Translations under genes and position numbers: made by a program
Source of the DNA: Neptunicoccus cionae
GTDB lineage: Bacteria > Pseudomonadota > Alphaproteobacteria > Rhodobacterales > Rhodobacteraceae
DNA: 64,000 bases
NCBI RefSeq assembly: GCF_002860325.1
Contig: NZ_PKOJ01000001.1
Coordinates: 682,001 to 746,000, forward strand
Direction of reading: 5' to 3'
Part shown: positions 25,763 to 35,249 of the stretch, one piece after another
Numbering within the stretch: the first letter of the stretch is position 1
How the letters are laid out: every line of letters begins with the position of its first letter
The notes under the pieces: generated by a model
The model's database searches: none
Seen by the model: the letters and a program-made list of their open reading frames with translations, nothing else
Told to the model about the DNA's origin: nothing

Positions 25763-26923
25763 TCAGCGGTGTTCCAGCACCTCAAGCGCCAGAATTGTCG
25801 GCAGATGGCGCACAACCTCTTCCCAGCTTTCGCCTTCGTCCAGACTTGCAAAAACCGACCCGCTGTTGGTGCCGAAATAAACGCCAGCCGGATCGTTGCT
25901 ATCGCCGCCCATGGCTTGCCGCAGTACGGTGAAGAAGCAGCCTTCCTGTGGCAGCCCGTTGCGCAGGGCCTGCCAGCTTTCCCCACCGTCACGAGACCGC
26001 CAAACCGCCGCCGCCGCATCGGGCGGATACCGTCCGGCGCTGTCTCCGTTTAGCGGAATGGTCCATAGGGTCTGCCCGTCGCGCGGATGCACGCGCACAG
26101 GAAATCCGAAAGTAGAGGGCAGGCCGCCGGTAATATCGTCCCAACTGCGCCCCCCGTCCGCAGAGCGCCAGACCCCGTGATGGTTCTGCTGGTAAAGCAG
26201 GTCTGCATCGCCGGTGGCACGCATGATGTTGTGGACGCAATGGCCGGTTTCTCCGTCCCGCGGGGCGGCGGGGTGGTCATGCTGTGGGCAGGCCTGCGCG
26301 TTGGACATGCGATTGCGCCGCTCCCAGCTTTGGCCGCCGTCCTCTGACGCAAAGACACCTGCTGCAGAAATGCCGACCCAGAGCTTTTGCGGATTGGCCG
26401 GATCGGACAGGATGGTGTGCAGCGTCAGGCCCGCCGCACCGGGATTCCAGTCTGCCGCCGAAGGATGATCGGTCAGGCTTTCAACCCGTGTCCAGCTTTC
26501 GCCGCGATCCGTGCTTTGCAGCAGGTTCGCCGGTTTGGTCCCGGCATAAAGCCTGTCCCCCGCCAGCGCGAGAGACCAGACCTGTGTGAAATCATTTCCG
26601 AAGGGCAGGGGGGCATCGCTCCAGCCGATCGCTGCGGCGAAATCAGGATCGTTGGCGGCCCAGTCATCCATCGACCCGCGGGACAGACGGGTTAGACCCC
26701 ATGTGTCGCCCAGATCGTCAGACCGCCAGACTCCTGCGCCGAAAAAGTCACCACCACCCCCGGCCCAGAGCGTGCCTGTGGCCGGATCTCCGATTACATG
26801 GTTAATGGGCCACCCGTCACAAAACGGACCGCTGATCCGCCATCCGCTGCGAGACTCTTCGCCGGATGCCAGAAAGACGCCTTTGGTGGTGCCAACAAGT
26901 AGGGTTGTGCGCAGGGTTTCCAT
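25763..26923 (-). CDS. BNR/WD40-like beta-propeller protein
   Basis: A 386-residue protein built from about six or seven repeats with Asp-box motifs, S/T-x-D-x-G-x-x-W: for example RSDDLGDTWG, STDRGESWTR, SEDGGQSWER, SADGGRSWDD, SRDGGESWQA and SLDEGESWEE. This is the bacterial beta-propeller family often annotated as exo-alpha-sialidase or glycosyl hydrolase, but sialidase catalytic residues cannot be shown, so enzyme names should be treated as weak. No signal peptide is visible. It sits between trpF and trpB on the same strand. Confidence 0.82.
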   Translation of the reverse strand: METLRTTLLVGTTKGVFLASGEESRSGWRISGPFCDGWPINHVIGDPATGTLWAGGGGDFFGAGVWRSDDLGDTWGLTRLSRGSMDDWAANDPDFAAAIGWSDAPLPFGNDFTQVWSLALAGDRLYAGTKPANLLQSTDRGESWTRVESLTDHPSAADWNPGAAGLTLHTILSDPANPQKLWVGISAAGVFASEDGGQSWERRNRMSNAQACPQHDHPAAPRDGETGHCVHNIMRATGDADLLYQQNHHGVWRSADGGRSWDDITGGLPSTFGFPVRVHPRDGQTLWTIPLNGDSAGRYPPDAAAAVWRSRDGGESWQALRNGLPQEGCFFTVLRQAMGGDSNDPAGVYFGTNSGSVFASLDEGESWEEVVRHLPTILALEVLEHR

Positions 26924-26996
26924 GATCTCACTCCTCCGCCCCTGAGACTAGCACAGGATCGGGTCAGGAGAGGTCAAAAAACCGAAAGGGTCGGGA

Positions 26997-27629
26997 TCAG
27001 GCCGAGGCTGCCTTGCAAAACGCCGCGATTTTCGCGCTGTCTTTGACGCCGGGCGTGGATTCGACGCCGCTCGATACATCTACCTGACGCGCACCTGTCA
27101 TTTGCATCGCCAGCGCGACGTTTTCAGGGTTAAGACCTCCGGCCAGCATCCAAGGCACAGCCCAGCGGCGCCCTGCAATCAGAGACCAGTCAAAGGACAG
27201 CCCGTTGCCCCCCGGCAGATCGGCGGTTTTGGGGGGCTTGGCATCCACCAGCAACTGATCGGCTACGCGGGCATATTCATTCAGGGCAGGCAGGTCATCG
27301 GCATCGGCCACGCCCACGGCCTTCATCACAGGCAGGCCGTAGCGGGCTTTGACCTCTGTAACGCGCTCCGGAGTTTCCCTGCCATGAAGTTGCAGCATGT
27401 CGATGGGCACCTCTGCAAGGATGGCATCGAGTTCGGCGTCCGTTGCGTTCACCGTCAGGGCCACTTTGCACACCCCTTCAGGCACTGCGAGAGCGAGTTC
27501 GCGCGCGGTGGGAATGTCAACATTTCGCGGAGATTTCGCAAAAAAGACAAAGCCGACATAGGCCGCGCCGGCAGAGGCAACAGCGTCCAGAGATTCGCGC
27601 GTGGTAATCCCGCAAATTTTAACTGGCAT
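26997..27629 (-). CDS. trpF: Phosphoribosylanthranilate isomerase
   Basis: A 210-residue TIM-barrel isomerase in tryptophan synthesis that converts N-(5-phosphoribosyl)anthranilate to the enol form. Motifs: VKICGITT with the catalytic Cys, [28 protein letters not shown] (catalytic Asp), [11 protein letters not shown] and [15 protein letters not shown]. The start lies 5 bp after the lapA stop codon, indicating one transcript. Confidence 0.95.
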   Translation of the reverse strand: MPVKICGITTRESLDAVASAGAAYVGFVFFAKSPRNVDIPTARELALAVPEGVCKVALTVNATDAELDAILAEVPIDMLQLHGRETPERVTEVKARYGLPVMKAVGVADADDLPALNEYARVADQLLVDAKPPKTADLPGGNGLSFDWSLIAGRRWAVPWMLAGGLNPENVALAMQMTGARQVDVSSGVESTPGVKDSAKIAAFCKAASA

Positions 27630-27634
27630 GGTTG

Positions 27635-27979
27635 TTACTCGATCAGGGCAAGCACATCATCCGTGCCTTCGCCGGATTTCGCCTTGAGAACCTTGTTTTC
27701 CCGTTCCAGACGGTGCAGTTCCTTGCCCTTTTTGGACAGATCATTGCGGTATTTAAATTCCCGCATCCATTCCCAGACAAAACCGATCAGCAAGCCAACG
27801 ACGATCCCCATAAAAATGACGAGAAACAGGGGAAGGGTGATGCTACCGGAAAGTTGAAAGACAGAGGCCAGTTCTTCTGGCATCACCCGCAAGGTCACGG
27901 GGGTACGGTTGGCGAGCGCCACCACAATCAGACAAACGCCGATGACGGCAAGAAAAAGATAACGGATGTAACGCATCAT
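27635..27979 (-). CDS. LapA-domain membrane protein
   Basis: A 114-residue protein with two transmembrane helices ([20 protein letters not shown] and [21 protein letters not shown]) separated by a short loop, then a cytoplasmic helix rich in Lys and Glu. This is the LapA (formerly DUF1049) family; in Escherichia coli LapA works with LapB in control of lipopolysaccharide synthesis. Here it lies between ihfB and trpF, a standing order in Rhodobacterales. Confidence 0.85.
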   Translation of the reverse strand: MMRYIRYLFLAVIGVCLIVVALANRTPVTLRVMPEELASVFQLSGSITLPLFLVIFMGIVVGLLIGFVWEWMREFKYRNDLSKKGKELHRLERENKVLKAKSGEGTDDVLALIE

Positions 27980-28088
27980 GGGTCAATACTCCTGCAATAG
28001 GACACACCTAATCCCAACAGGAATAAATGCAACCTGACTTTATCGCTTTATAGCCTGAGAAGACCCGCCGCACACGCGACGAAAGGCA

Positions 28089-28370
28089 TCAGCCGCCGTT
28101 CAGACGGTCGCGCAGCAATTTGCCGGTTTTGAAGAAGGGAACGTGTTTCTCTTCCACCTGCACGGATTCTCCGGTGCGGGGGTTGCGGCCAATCCGAGCG
28201 TCCCGTTTTTTGACGGAAAAAGCGCCAAACCCGCGCAGTTCCACACGGTCGCCGTTGGCAAGTGCCTCGATGATTTCGTTGAACACTGTAGACACGATGC
28301 GTTCGACGTCCCGCTGGTAGAGGTGCGGGTTCGCTTCTGCAATTTTATCTACTAATTCGGAACGTATCAT
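28089..28370 (-). CDS. ihfB: Integration host factor beta subunit
   Basis: A 93-residue DNA-bending protein of the HU/IHF family. Motifs: [48 protein letters not shown] (the beta-arm with the intercalating proline), and [15 protein letters not shown]. The ATG at 28370 is chosen because the length equals the family norm; the in-frame TTG six codons upstream overlaps the GGGAGG ribosome site. It pairs with IhfA, encoded elsewhere. Confidence 0.94.
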   Translation of the reverse strand: MIRSELVDKIAEANPHLYQRDVERIVSTVFNEIIEALANGDRVELRGFGAFSVKKRDARIGRNPRTGESVQVEEKHVPFFKTGKLLRDRLNGG

Positions 28371-28435
28371 AGACTTCAGTCCTCCCAAAAGGTGCGGCCT
28401 TTTTGCGGCTCTGCTTGGGTACGACTTTACAGAAT

Positions 28436-29353
28436 TTACTTTGCGATGGAATAGAGCCGTGGCCCTGATTGTGTTGAAAATCGCTCTAACATGCCGTTTT
28501 TGGCGAGAAATTTTCCGACCGGAGCCAAAAATCCACTCTCCTGATAGTCCGGAGTGTAGGGATCAACCGGAAGGCCAGCCTCAACCGAATCGAGCGAATC
28601 AATGTAATCCTCGGCTTCGTCAAAGCCGCCGATGGCGTCGATCAGGCCCAGTTGCAGTGCAACACGGCCGGTAAAAACCCGTCCGTCTGCCACCTGATCC
28701 AGCGCTGCTCCTGTCAGGTTGCGGCGCTCTTCAACCAATCCGCGAAACCATTGATAGCTTTCGTCGATCAGCTTTTGTTCCGCAGCAAGCCCTTCGGCGC
28801 TGGCTTTGCGGTAAGGAGTGAGGTCTGCCTTTAGCTCGGAAGAGCGGATGGTCTGCATATTGATGCCCAGCGTAGCCATCAGGTCTGTCACATCGGGGTA
28901 TTCCATAATGACGCCGATCGAACCGGTGACGGTATTCCCGCGTGCTATGATGTAATCGCTGCCAAGTGCTGCGATATAGCCGCCCGAAGCGGCCACTTCG
29001 CCAAGGACCGAAACCACGGGTTTGATCTCTGCAATTTTACGGAGCCGCTCGAACAACGCCTCGGAGCCGACTGTGGTGCCGCCCGGACTGCTTATGGTCA
29101 GGATTAGGGCTTTCACGCTGTCGGTTTCCTCTACCATGCGTAGAGCTTCATCCATCAGCGGGTCATCGTAAATCACGCCGGAGAGATCCACATGCGCGAT
29201 ATGATTGGAAAAACGGGGTGTGCCGAATAGCCAGACCGAAAGAACGATCAGGGCGCCCAGTAGCCCGAGCGTGGCAAAGACACCGCGCCAGAAAGCAGAG
29301 CGGCGCCACTTACGGCGCCGCTCCTCGTAGAAATCACGTTCAAAACCAGTCAT
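28436..29353 (-). CDS. sppA: Signal peptide peptidase SppA (S49)
   Basis: A 305-residue membrane-anchored serine protease. It has an N-terminal transmembrane helix ([23 protein letters not shown]), the Ser nucleophile region [11 protein letters not shown] with GSIGVIME downstream, and the catalytic Lys candidate in [14 protein letters not shown]. The short form (one S49 domain) is typical of alphaproteobacteria. It removes cleaved signal peptides from the inner membrane. The ATG at 29353 follows GGGAACTGAA; a TTG four codons upstream is the alternative. It begins 27 bp after the rpsA stop. Confidence 0.9.
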   Translation of the reverse strand: MTGFERDFYEERRRKWRRSAFWRGVFATLGLLGALIVLSVWLFGTPRFSNHIAHVDLSGVIYDDPLMDEALRMVEETDSVKALILTISSPGGTTVGSEALFERLRKIAEIKPVVSVLGEVAASGGYIAALGSDYIIARGNTVTGSIGVIMEYPDVTDLMATLGINMQTIRSSELKADLTPYRKASAEGLAAEQKLIDESYQWFRGLVEERRNLTGAALDQVADGRVFTGRVALQLGLIDAIGGFDEAEDYIDSLDSVEAGLPVDPYTPDYQESGFLAPVGKFLAKNGMLERFSTQSGPRLYSIAK

Positions 29354-29380
29354 TTCAGTTCCCAACGTGAAACTCTCTTA

Positions 29381-31063
29381 TCAGTCGTCCTGGCCCTTCA
29401 GAGCCGCACCGAGGATATCCCCGAGAGACGCGCCGGAGTCAGAAGAACCGTACTGTTGTACTGCTTCTTTCTCTTCTGCGATCTCGCGTGCTTTGATCGA
29501 CAGACCAAGGCGACGGGAAGATTTGTCGATGTTGGTAACGCGTGCGTCTACCTTGTCGCCAACGCTGAAACGCTCCGGGCGTTGCTCTGCACGATCACGG
29601 GACAGGTCGGAACGACGGATGAAGGATTTCATGCCATCATACTCAACCTCGATGCCGCCGTCCTCGATGGAGGTCACGGTCACAGTTACCACAGCACCGC
29701 GCTTAACGCCGGCTGTTGCATCTGCGAACGGATCACCGTCCAGGGCTTTGATCGACAGGGAGATACGCTCTTTCTCGGCGTCGATGTCGGTGACAACAGC
29801 CTTGACGATATCGCCTTTGGAGTAGTCAGCCATGGCTTCTTCACCGGAACGGTCCCAATCCAGATCGGACAGGTGAACCATGCCATCGATGTCGCCTTCC
29901 AGACCGACAAACAGACCGAATTCAGTGATGTTCTTAACTTCACCTTCAACTTCTGTGCCGATTGGGAATGCAGTCTCGAAGTTCTCCCACGGGTTGCCCT
30001 GAGTTTGTTTCAGGCCAAGGGATACACGACGTTTTACGCTGTCGATTTCCAGAACCATCACGTCTACTTCTTGCGAAGTGGACACGATTTTGCCCGGGTG
30101 TACGTTTTTCTTGGTCCAAGACATTTCGGACACGTGCACCAGACCTTCGACACCGGCTTCCAGCTCTACAAATGCACCGTAGTCGGTGATGTTTGTAACG
30201 CGGCCCTTGTGTACGGATTCCAGCGGGTAGCGTGCTTCCACGTCGCCCCAAGGATCGTCTTGCAGTTGCTTCATGCCCAAAGAGATACGGTGTGTCTCTT
30301 TGTTGATCTTGATAACCTGAACCTTGATGGTTTCGCCGATTGTCAGGATCTCGGACGGGTGGTTCACACGACGCCAAGCCATGTCTGTGACGTGCAGCAG
30401 ACCGTCTACGCCGCCCAGATCAACGAACGCACCGTATTCGGTGATGTTCTTGACGACACCGTCAACGGTTTCGCCTTCGGACAGGTTGCCAACGATTTCC
30501 GCACGCTGTTCAGCACGGGACTCTTCGAGAATGGCGCGACGGGAAACAACGATGTTGCCACGACGACGGTCCATTTTCAGGATTTGGAACGGCTGCGCCA
30601 TACCCATCAGAGGGCCGGCATCGCGTACAGGGCGTACGTCCACTTGGGAGCCTGGCAGGAACGCAACAGCGCCGCCCAGATCCACAGTGAAACCACCTTT
30701 GACGCGGCCAAAGATTGCGCCTTCGACACGCTCTTCTGCTTCGTAGGCTTTTTCCAGACGGTCCCAAGCTTCTTCGCGACGGGCTTTGTCACGGGAAATA
30801 ACAGCTTCGCCGCGGGCGTTTTCAACGCGCTCGAGGTAAACCTCTACGCTGTCGCCGACTTCGATTTCAGGAGCCTGGCCCGGCGCTGCAAATTCTTTAA
30901 GATCAACACGGCCTTCCATTTTGTAGCCGATGTCGATGATGGCCTGACCGGCTTCAATTGCCAGAACAGTCCCTTTAACAACCGAACCTTCGTCCGGAGT
31001 GTCAATTTCAAAGCTCTCAGCCAAGAGGGCTTCAAAGTCTTCCATTGTCGCGTTAGCGCTCAT
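29381..31063 (-). CDS. rpsA: 30S ribosomal protein S1
   Basis: A 560-residue protein with six S1 RNA-binding repeats, each with the GxVKNITEYGAFVDL-type strand pattern (for example VDGVVKNITEYGAFVDLGG and KGRVTNITDYGAFVELEAG). S1 brings mRNA to the 30S subunit. The ATG at 31063 is preceded by AAGGAAA eight bases upstream and gives the conserved MSANATMEDFEALL start; the frame upstream of it is not coding. The length fits the alphaproteobacterial type. cmk usually lies directly upstream, but here a two-gene unit on the other strand intervenes. Confidence 0.96.
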   Translation of the reverse strand: MSANATMEDFEALLAESFEIDTPDEGSVVKGTVLAIEAGQAIIDIGYKMEGRVDLKEFAAPGQAPEIEVGDSVEVYLERVENARGEAVISRDKARREEAWDRLEKAYEAEERVEGAIFGRVKGGFTVDLGGAVAFLPGSQVDVRPVRDAGPLMGMAQPFQILKMDRRRGNIVVSRRAILEESRAEQRAEIVGNLSEGETVDGVVKNITEYGAFVDLGGVDGLLHVTDMAWRRVNHPSEILTIGETIKVQVIKINKETHRISLGMKQLQDDPWGDVEARYPLESVHKGRVTNITDYGAFVELEAGVEGLVHVSEMSWTKKNVHPGKIVSTSQEVDVMVLEIDSVKRRVSLGLKQTQGNPWENFETAFPIGTEVEGEVKNITEFGLFVGLEGDIDGMVHLSDLDWDRSGEEAMADYSKGDIVKAVVTDIDAEKERISLSIKALDGDPFADATAGVKRGAVVTVTVTSIEDGGIEVEYDGMKSFIRRSDLSRDRAEQRPERFSVGDKVDARVTNIDKSSRRLGLSIKAREIAEEKEAVQQYGSSDSGASLGDILGAALKGQDD

Positions 31064-31467
31064 ATATGCGTTTCCTTTTTGCGTCATTTTACTGGCCGCG
31101 CGGTTGGTCCCACGGGTCTTTGGGTTTCGTTTCTCACGTTCAGCGAAACGGGAATTGCTCAAACACACAAAGGGCCGGAGTAAGTCCAGCCCTGCTCTTC
31201 CCGTCGGCGTTGTATCCGCCACCACTTGTCGTGATTGCCCGCGCTATAGATGAGATTTGTCCGTTCTACAAGGGAAAAGCGGCCCAATCCCCTTGTGCAG
31301 CAGGGTTTCGCCCCTTGTGCGCTGCTACAGAATACCATGATTAAAGTGACGGGGCGTGAAAGGCCCGACCTTTTCAAACCGTTGTGTTAAAACGCAATCT
31401 GACGTAGGGTTTCTGTAATTAATACCCAAATAAGTTCAATTTTAGTCCAATTCGTAGGGTTTTCGCC
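31064..31467. other. 404-bp divergent gap between rpsA and the YceI-OmpA gene
   Basis: No credible gene is seen. It must contain the rpsA promoter and leader on the minus strand and the promoter of the YceI-OmpA gene on the plus strand. A hairpin at 31171-31193 (stem AGGGCCGGA / TCCAGCCCT with one G-T pair, loop GTAAG) is followed on the minus strand by TTTGTGTGTTT, which resembles a terminator or attenuator about 110 bp before the rpsA start codon. The last 100 bp before 31468 are AT-rich (GTAATTAATACCCAAATAAG), suitable for a promoter, but no clear hexamers were found. Confidence 0.45.
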
Positions 31468-32562
31468 ATGGGCATCTCTTTATTCGGAAACAGGCTGCGT
31501 GCAATCATTGCAACCGCCGCTTTCTGTGCGGCAGTTCTTCCCGCGCAAGCACAGACAGATCCATTCGCAGGCGGCTGGACCTTGAAGAACGACCAGTCTT
31601 CACTGGATTTCCAGTCAGTCAAGAACCAGACCACAGTTGAAAGCAGCAGTTTTGCGACCTTTACGGGGACCATTGCGGAAACCGGTGATGCCACAGTGAC
31701 TGTTATGCTGGAAAGCGTGGATACCAAGATTGACTTGCGTAACGTGCGGATGCGGTTCCTTTTCTTTGAAAGCTTCCAGTATCCAGAAGCAGTCATCACG
31801 GCGCGGCTTGATCCGGCGCAACTGTCCGACTTGCCTACGGTGCGGCGCAAGACCCTGTCGCTGCCTTATTCGCTTGATTTGCACGGCGTGCAAAAAGAGG
31901 CGACAGCAGATGTAGTTGTGACGTTGATAAGTGATGATCTGGTTTCAGTTGCCACCAAGACGCCTATTTCCGTTGCTGCATCGGATTTCAATCTGATGGG
32001 CGGTGTGGAGAAGCTGGAAGATGCTGCGAATGTGGATATCATCCCTTCGGCTACTGTCACCTTCGACTTCGTATTCGCCAGAAACGAGGTTCAGGGGACC
32101 ACTGCGCCTGCAAACGAGCCTGAAAGCCAGACGGAACCGGAACAACCGGCCCAGGTTGCGCTGGAACCGACGGGGAATTTTTCTGCCGAAGCCTGCATCG
32201 GGCGGTTCGAGATTCTGTCCCGCTCGAACAACACCTATTTCAAGTCGGGCTCGGCGCGACTTGACGGCAAAAGCGAACCCTTCCTTGTCAGCATTGCAGA
32301 CATCGTAAAACGCTGCCCTGACATGGTGGTTGAGGTAGGCGGGCACACCGATAGCGTGGGGTCGGATGCGGCGAATATGCGCCTTTCGGAACGTCGCGCA
32401 GCTTCGGTGTTACGCAATCTGGTGGACAAGGGCGTACCGGCGGAAAATCTCACGAGTGCGGGTTACGGCGAGAGCCAGCCAAAAGCAGACAACAGCACCT
32501 CCAAGGGACGCTGGAAAAACCGCCGAATCGAATTTCGCGTGATTAAGGGTGCGACTGAATGA
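31468..32562 (+). CDS. YceI-like domain fused to an OmpA C-terminal domain
   Basis: A 364-residue exported protein. Residues 1-28 are a signal peptide ending PAQAQ. Residues about 35-200 look like a YceI lipocalin-like barrel (WTLKNDQSSLDFQSVKNQTTVESSSFATFTGTI ... DLRNVRMRFLFFE ... VVTLISDDLVSVATKTPISVAASDFNL). A Pro/Glu/Gln-rich linker (EPESQTEPEQPAQ) leads to an OmpA/MotB peptidoglycan-binding domain (YFKSGSARL ... VVEVGGHTDSVGSDAANMRLSERRAASV ... KGRWKNRRIEFRV). YceI proteins bind isoprenoid quinones; OmpA domains bind diaminopimelate in the cell wall. The stop overlaps the next start as ATGA. Confidence 0.85.
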   Translation: MGISLFGNRLRAIIATAAFCAAVLPAQAQTDPFAGGWTLKNDQSSLDFQSVKNQTTVESSSFATFTGTIAETGDATVTVMLESVDTKIDLRNVRMRFLFFESFQYPEAVITARLDPAQLSDLPTVRRKTLSLPYSLDLHGVQKEATADVVVTLISDDLVSVATKTPISVAASDFNLMGGVEKLEDAANVDIIPSATVTFDFVFARNEVQGTTAPANEPESQTEPEQPAQVALEPTGNFSAEACIGRFEILSRSNNTYFKSGSARLDGKSEPFLVSIADIVKRCPDMVVEVGGHTDSVGSDAANMRLSERRAASVLRNLVDKGVPAENLTSAGYGESQPKADNSTSKGRWKNRRIEFRVIKGATE

Positions 32563-33080
32563 GAATAACTGGTTTCGTTGTGGCGCTGGGACTGACCCTG
32601 TCATCCGGTGCTGTTTTTGCGGCCCTGTCGGTAGAGCCAACTCTCAAACCGGCACCGGTTGCAGACATTCAGAAATACGCCGCCCTTGAGATCGTCGGCG
32701 GCGATACCCCTGCGCAAGAACCGATATCGGAGCAAGAAGAAGCCGAACCGGAGCCGGCTGATGCACAAGTGGTTGAGGAACCGGCGCCACCGGTGGTGTT
32801 TTCCACACCTCTGACTTCGGGCGGGCCGGATGTAGAGGGGCTTACGCTGGAGCAACTTATTGAAGGCTCCCCCCTTTTTCCACCAATTGAAGGCCTTCCT
32901 GAACAACTGTGGAAAGGCAAAGCCTGTTCCACCTGTCACCAGTGGCAACGGGCGGATCTTTGCGATCAGGCAAAACGGTATTTACCTGAAGCCGCGCAGG
33001 ATGCGTTGAAAAAACAGCATCCCTATGGGGGAGCGTTGAAGTTGCATCTTAAGGCCTGGGCGGCAAACGATTGCCAGTAG
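32559..33080 (+). CDS. Exported protein with Pro/Glu-rich linker and a CxxCH motif
   Basis: A 173-residue protein I cannot assign. A signal peptide (RITGFVVALGLTLSSGAVFAAL) is followed by a disordered acidic segment (residues 50-80, Glu/Pro/Ala-rich) and a compact C-terminal part with CSTCH at residues 123-127, plus Cys135 and Cys172. CxxCH in an exported protein is the covalent haem-c attachment motif; a Met ligand is not obvious, so haem binding is a guess, and a disulfide or zinc site is the alternative. The start at 32559 overlaps the YceI-OmpA stop (ATGA), with AAGGGTG upstream, so the two are translated together. Confidence 0.72.
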   Translation: MRITGFVVALGLTLSSGAVFAALSVEPTLKPAPVADIQKYAALEIVGGDTPAQEPISEQEEAEPEPADAQVVEEPAPPVVFSTPLTSGGPDVEGLTLEQLIEGSPLFPPIEGLPEQLWKGKACSTCHQWQRADLCDQAKRYLPEAAQDALKKQHPYGGALKLHLKAWAANDCQ

Positions 33081-33099
33081 AAACCGGCCCGATCGCAGA

Positions 33100-33726
33100 T
33101 TAGCGTTTGGCGTCGATAACGGCGATTGCTTCGGCCACGGCCTCTGCGATGCTCATGTCCGAGGTGTCCAGAAGATGCGCATCTTCCGATGCAACCAGCG
33201 GCGCAGATTCCCGCTCGCTGTCCCGTTTGTCCCGTGCGATTACATCTGCCAGAACACCTTCATAGCTGGTATCCTCGCCCCGTTCTTCCAGTTCTTTGAA
33301 TCGCCGTTCGGCGCGGCGTTCGGTGCTGGCGGTTACGAAAAGCTTCACATCCGCATCGGGGCAGATAACCGTGCCAATGTCGCGCCCATCCAGAACAGCG
33401 CCGCCGGTGCGATTTGCGAACTCCCGCTGGAACGCCACAAGGTTTTGCCGCACTTCGGGAATTGCAGCCACCTTGCTGGCGGCTTGAGCGACCGCAGCAG
33501 TGCGCAGATCGGTACGTTCCAGATCTTCGGGTTTCAACTCTTTGGACAGTTCGATTACCCGTTCGGGATCAAGGGAGGGTCCGATGCTCGCGAGTGCGGC
33601 GCGTCCGACAGCGCGATAGAGCAGGCCCGTGTCCAGATGCGCAAAGCCGAAATGGGCGGCAACCGCCTTGGAGACCGTTCCCTTACCTGCCGCAGCAGGG
33701 CCGTCGATTGCCACGATAAAGCTCAT
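33100..33726 (-). CDS. cmk: Cytidylate kinase
   Basis: A 208-residue CMP/dCMP kinase. Motifs: the P-loop [64 protein letters not shown] and [15 protein letters not shown]. It phosphorylates CMP and dCMP with ATP. The gene follows aroA by 71 bp on the same strand, the standard aroA-cmk-rpsA order, except that rpsA is displaced by about 2 kb here. Confidence 0.95.
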   Translation of the reverse strand: MSFIVAIDGPAAAGKGTVSKAVAAHFGFAHLDTGLLYRAVGRAALASIGPSLDPERVIELSKELKPEDLERTDLRTAAVAQAASKVAAIPEVRQNLVAFQREFANRTGGAVLDGRDIGTVICPDADVKLFVTASTERRAERRFKELEERGEDTSYEGVLADVIARDKRDSERESAPLVASEDAHLLDTSDMSIAEAVAEAIAVIDAKR

Positions 33727-33797
33727 AACACATCCCTTTTCTACCTGAGTAGATCACGCGGCCCCACTTTAGCAAGCCGCGATCCCGATCGGTTCAG

Positions 33798-35138
33798 TCA
33801 GTCGCGTGAAATCGCCGCCCCGAGATTGTTCATCAAATCTTCAAAAATCGGGAAGCTTGTTGCAATCGCGCCCCCGTCGTCAATGCAAACCGGTTTGGCG
33901 CTGGCCATTCCGAGACACAGAAAGGACATGGCGATCCGGTGATCCAGGAATGTTTTGGCGGTTCCACCACCCGGCACGTCGCCTTCCATCCCGTGAACGA
34001 TCATATAGTCCGGCCCCTCTTCCACCGTGACACCCATGGCTTCCAGCCCGCGGGCCATTGCGTCAATGCGGTCGCATTCCTTGACACGCAGTTCGGCAAT
34101 ACCGCGCATAACGGTCTTGCCCTTGGCAAAGGCTGCCACGACAGACAGGATCGGGTATTCGTCGATCATGCTGGGCGCGCGGGCAGGGGGGACTTCGATG
34201 CCTGTAAGACCGGAGGCTTTCACCCGCAGGTCTGCCACGGGTTCTCCGCCTTCTTCGCGGCGGTTTTCAAAGGCAATGTCCGCACCCATTTCCACCAGTG
34301 TATCCAGCAGCCCTGCACGGGTCGGGTTCAGCCCGATATTGGGCAATAGCACCTCTGATCCTTCGACGATCAGCGCCGCGCAGACTGGAAAGGCGGCAGA
34401 ACTCGGATCGCGTGGCACAGCAATTGTCTGCGCCTTTAGTTCCGGCTGGCCCTGAAGAGTGATCTCATACCCCTCGTCCGTTTTTACTGTTTCGATCTGT
34501 GCGCCAAAGCCGCGCAGCATCCGTTCCGAGTGGTCGCGGGTCGCCTCTTTTTCGATCAAAACTGTCTCGCCCGGCGTGTTCAGGCCTGCCAGCAGCACCG
34601 CGGATTTGATCTGTGCCGAGGCATGGGGGCTGGTATAGCGCACCGGAACCGGATTTTTTGCGCCCACCAGTGTCAGTGGCAGAAAGCCGTTCTGACGCCC
34701 GACCGCCTGCGCACCGAACAGGGACAGCGGCTCGGTGATCCGGCCCATCGGACGGGACCGCAGGCTGGCATCGCCGGTAAAGGTGGCATTGATCGGAGTG
34801 GTGGCCATGGCCCCCATGATCAGCCGCACACCGGTCCCTGCATTGCCGCAATCAATCACGTCATCCGGTTCGGCAAACCCGCCAACGCCGACACCATGCA
34901 CAGACCACGCCTGTTCGCCGGTGCGCGTTACTTCCGCCCCGAAAGCTGCCATCGCCTTGCCTGTGTCCAGAACATCCTGACCTTCCAGCAGGCCGGTTAT
35001 CTTGGTCTCTCCCACCGAAAGCGCCCCGAGGATAAACGACCGGTGGGACACGGATTTGTCACCGGGAATAACAGCAGACCCTTTCAGGGGGCCTGACTTG
35101 CGGGATGTCATCGGGATTGGGGCGCCGTGGCCTGACAT
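33798..35138 (-). CDS. aroA: 3-phosphoshikimate 1-carboxyvinyltransferase (class-II-like EPSP synthase)
   Basis: A 446-residue shikimate-pathway enzyme that transfers enolpyruvate from PEP to shikimate-3-phosphate. It resembles the class II enzymes in [69 protein letters not shown] and [11 protein letters not shown]. At the position where the glyphosate-insensitive Agrobacterium CP4 enzyme has Ala100 (GNAATG), this protein has Gly (GNAGTGVR). The ATG at 35138 follows AAAGGTGA; the frame is open 14 codons further. Confidence 0.94.
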   Translation of the reverse strand: MSGHGAPIPMTSRKSGPLKGSAVIPGDKSVSHRSFILGALSVGETKITGLLEGQDVLDTGKAMAAFGAEVTRTGEQAWSVHGVGVGGFAEPDDVIDCGNAGTGVRLIMGAMATTPINATFTGDASLRSRPMGRITEPLSLFGAQAVGRQNGFLPLTLVGAKNPVPVRYTSPHASAQIKSAVLLAGLNTPGETVLIEKEATRDHSERMLRGFGAQIETVKTDEGYEITLQGQPELKAQTIAVPRDPSSAAFPVCAALIVEGSEVLLPNIGLNPTRAGLLDTLVEMGADIAFENRREEGGEPVADLRVKASGLTGIEVPPARAPSMIDEYPILSVVAAFAKGKTVMRGIAELRVKECDRIDAMARGLEAMGVTVEEGPDYMIVHGMEGDVPGGGTAKTFLDHRIAMSFLCLGMASAKPVCIDDGGAIATSFPIFEDLMNNLGAAISRD

Positions 35139-35215
35139 GCGGATCACCTTTGTGAGTTCTTTTTCCAGCCTATATCGCACAGTGGATACAAGGTCTAGAA
35201 TTGGAAACCGGCAAA

Positions 35216-35244
35216 GCGCAAAAGCCGCAGGGCCGGCTTTGCGC
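35216..35244 (-). terminator. Possible terminator after trmB
   Basis: Arms GCGCAAAAGCCG (35216-35227) and CGGCTTTGCGC (35234-35244) form a stem with one bulged A, starting 5 bp after the trmB stop. The following minus-strand bases (TTTGCCGGTTTCC) are only moderately T-rich. Confidence 0.45.
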
Positions 35245-35249
35245 CACTG

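Noticed and set aside
24317-26053. 578-codon plus-strand frame opposite trpB and the BNR gene
   Set aside because: Antisense shadow of trpB, which has all its catalytic motifs on the minus strand.
29456-31183. 575-codon open frame on the plus strand opposite rpsA
   Set aside because: It is the mirror of the rpsA reading frame; strong codon bias in S1 keeps the antisense frame open. The translated product has no family features and no ribosome site.
31194-31377. Possible tRNA or short protein gene in the rpsA leader on the minus strand
   Set aside because: No tRNA T-loop or acceptor pairing could be found, and the 72-codon frame lacks a start context.
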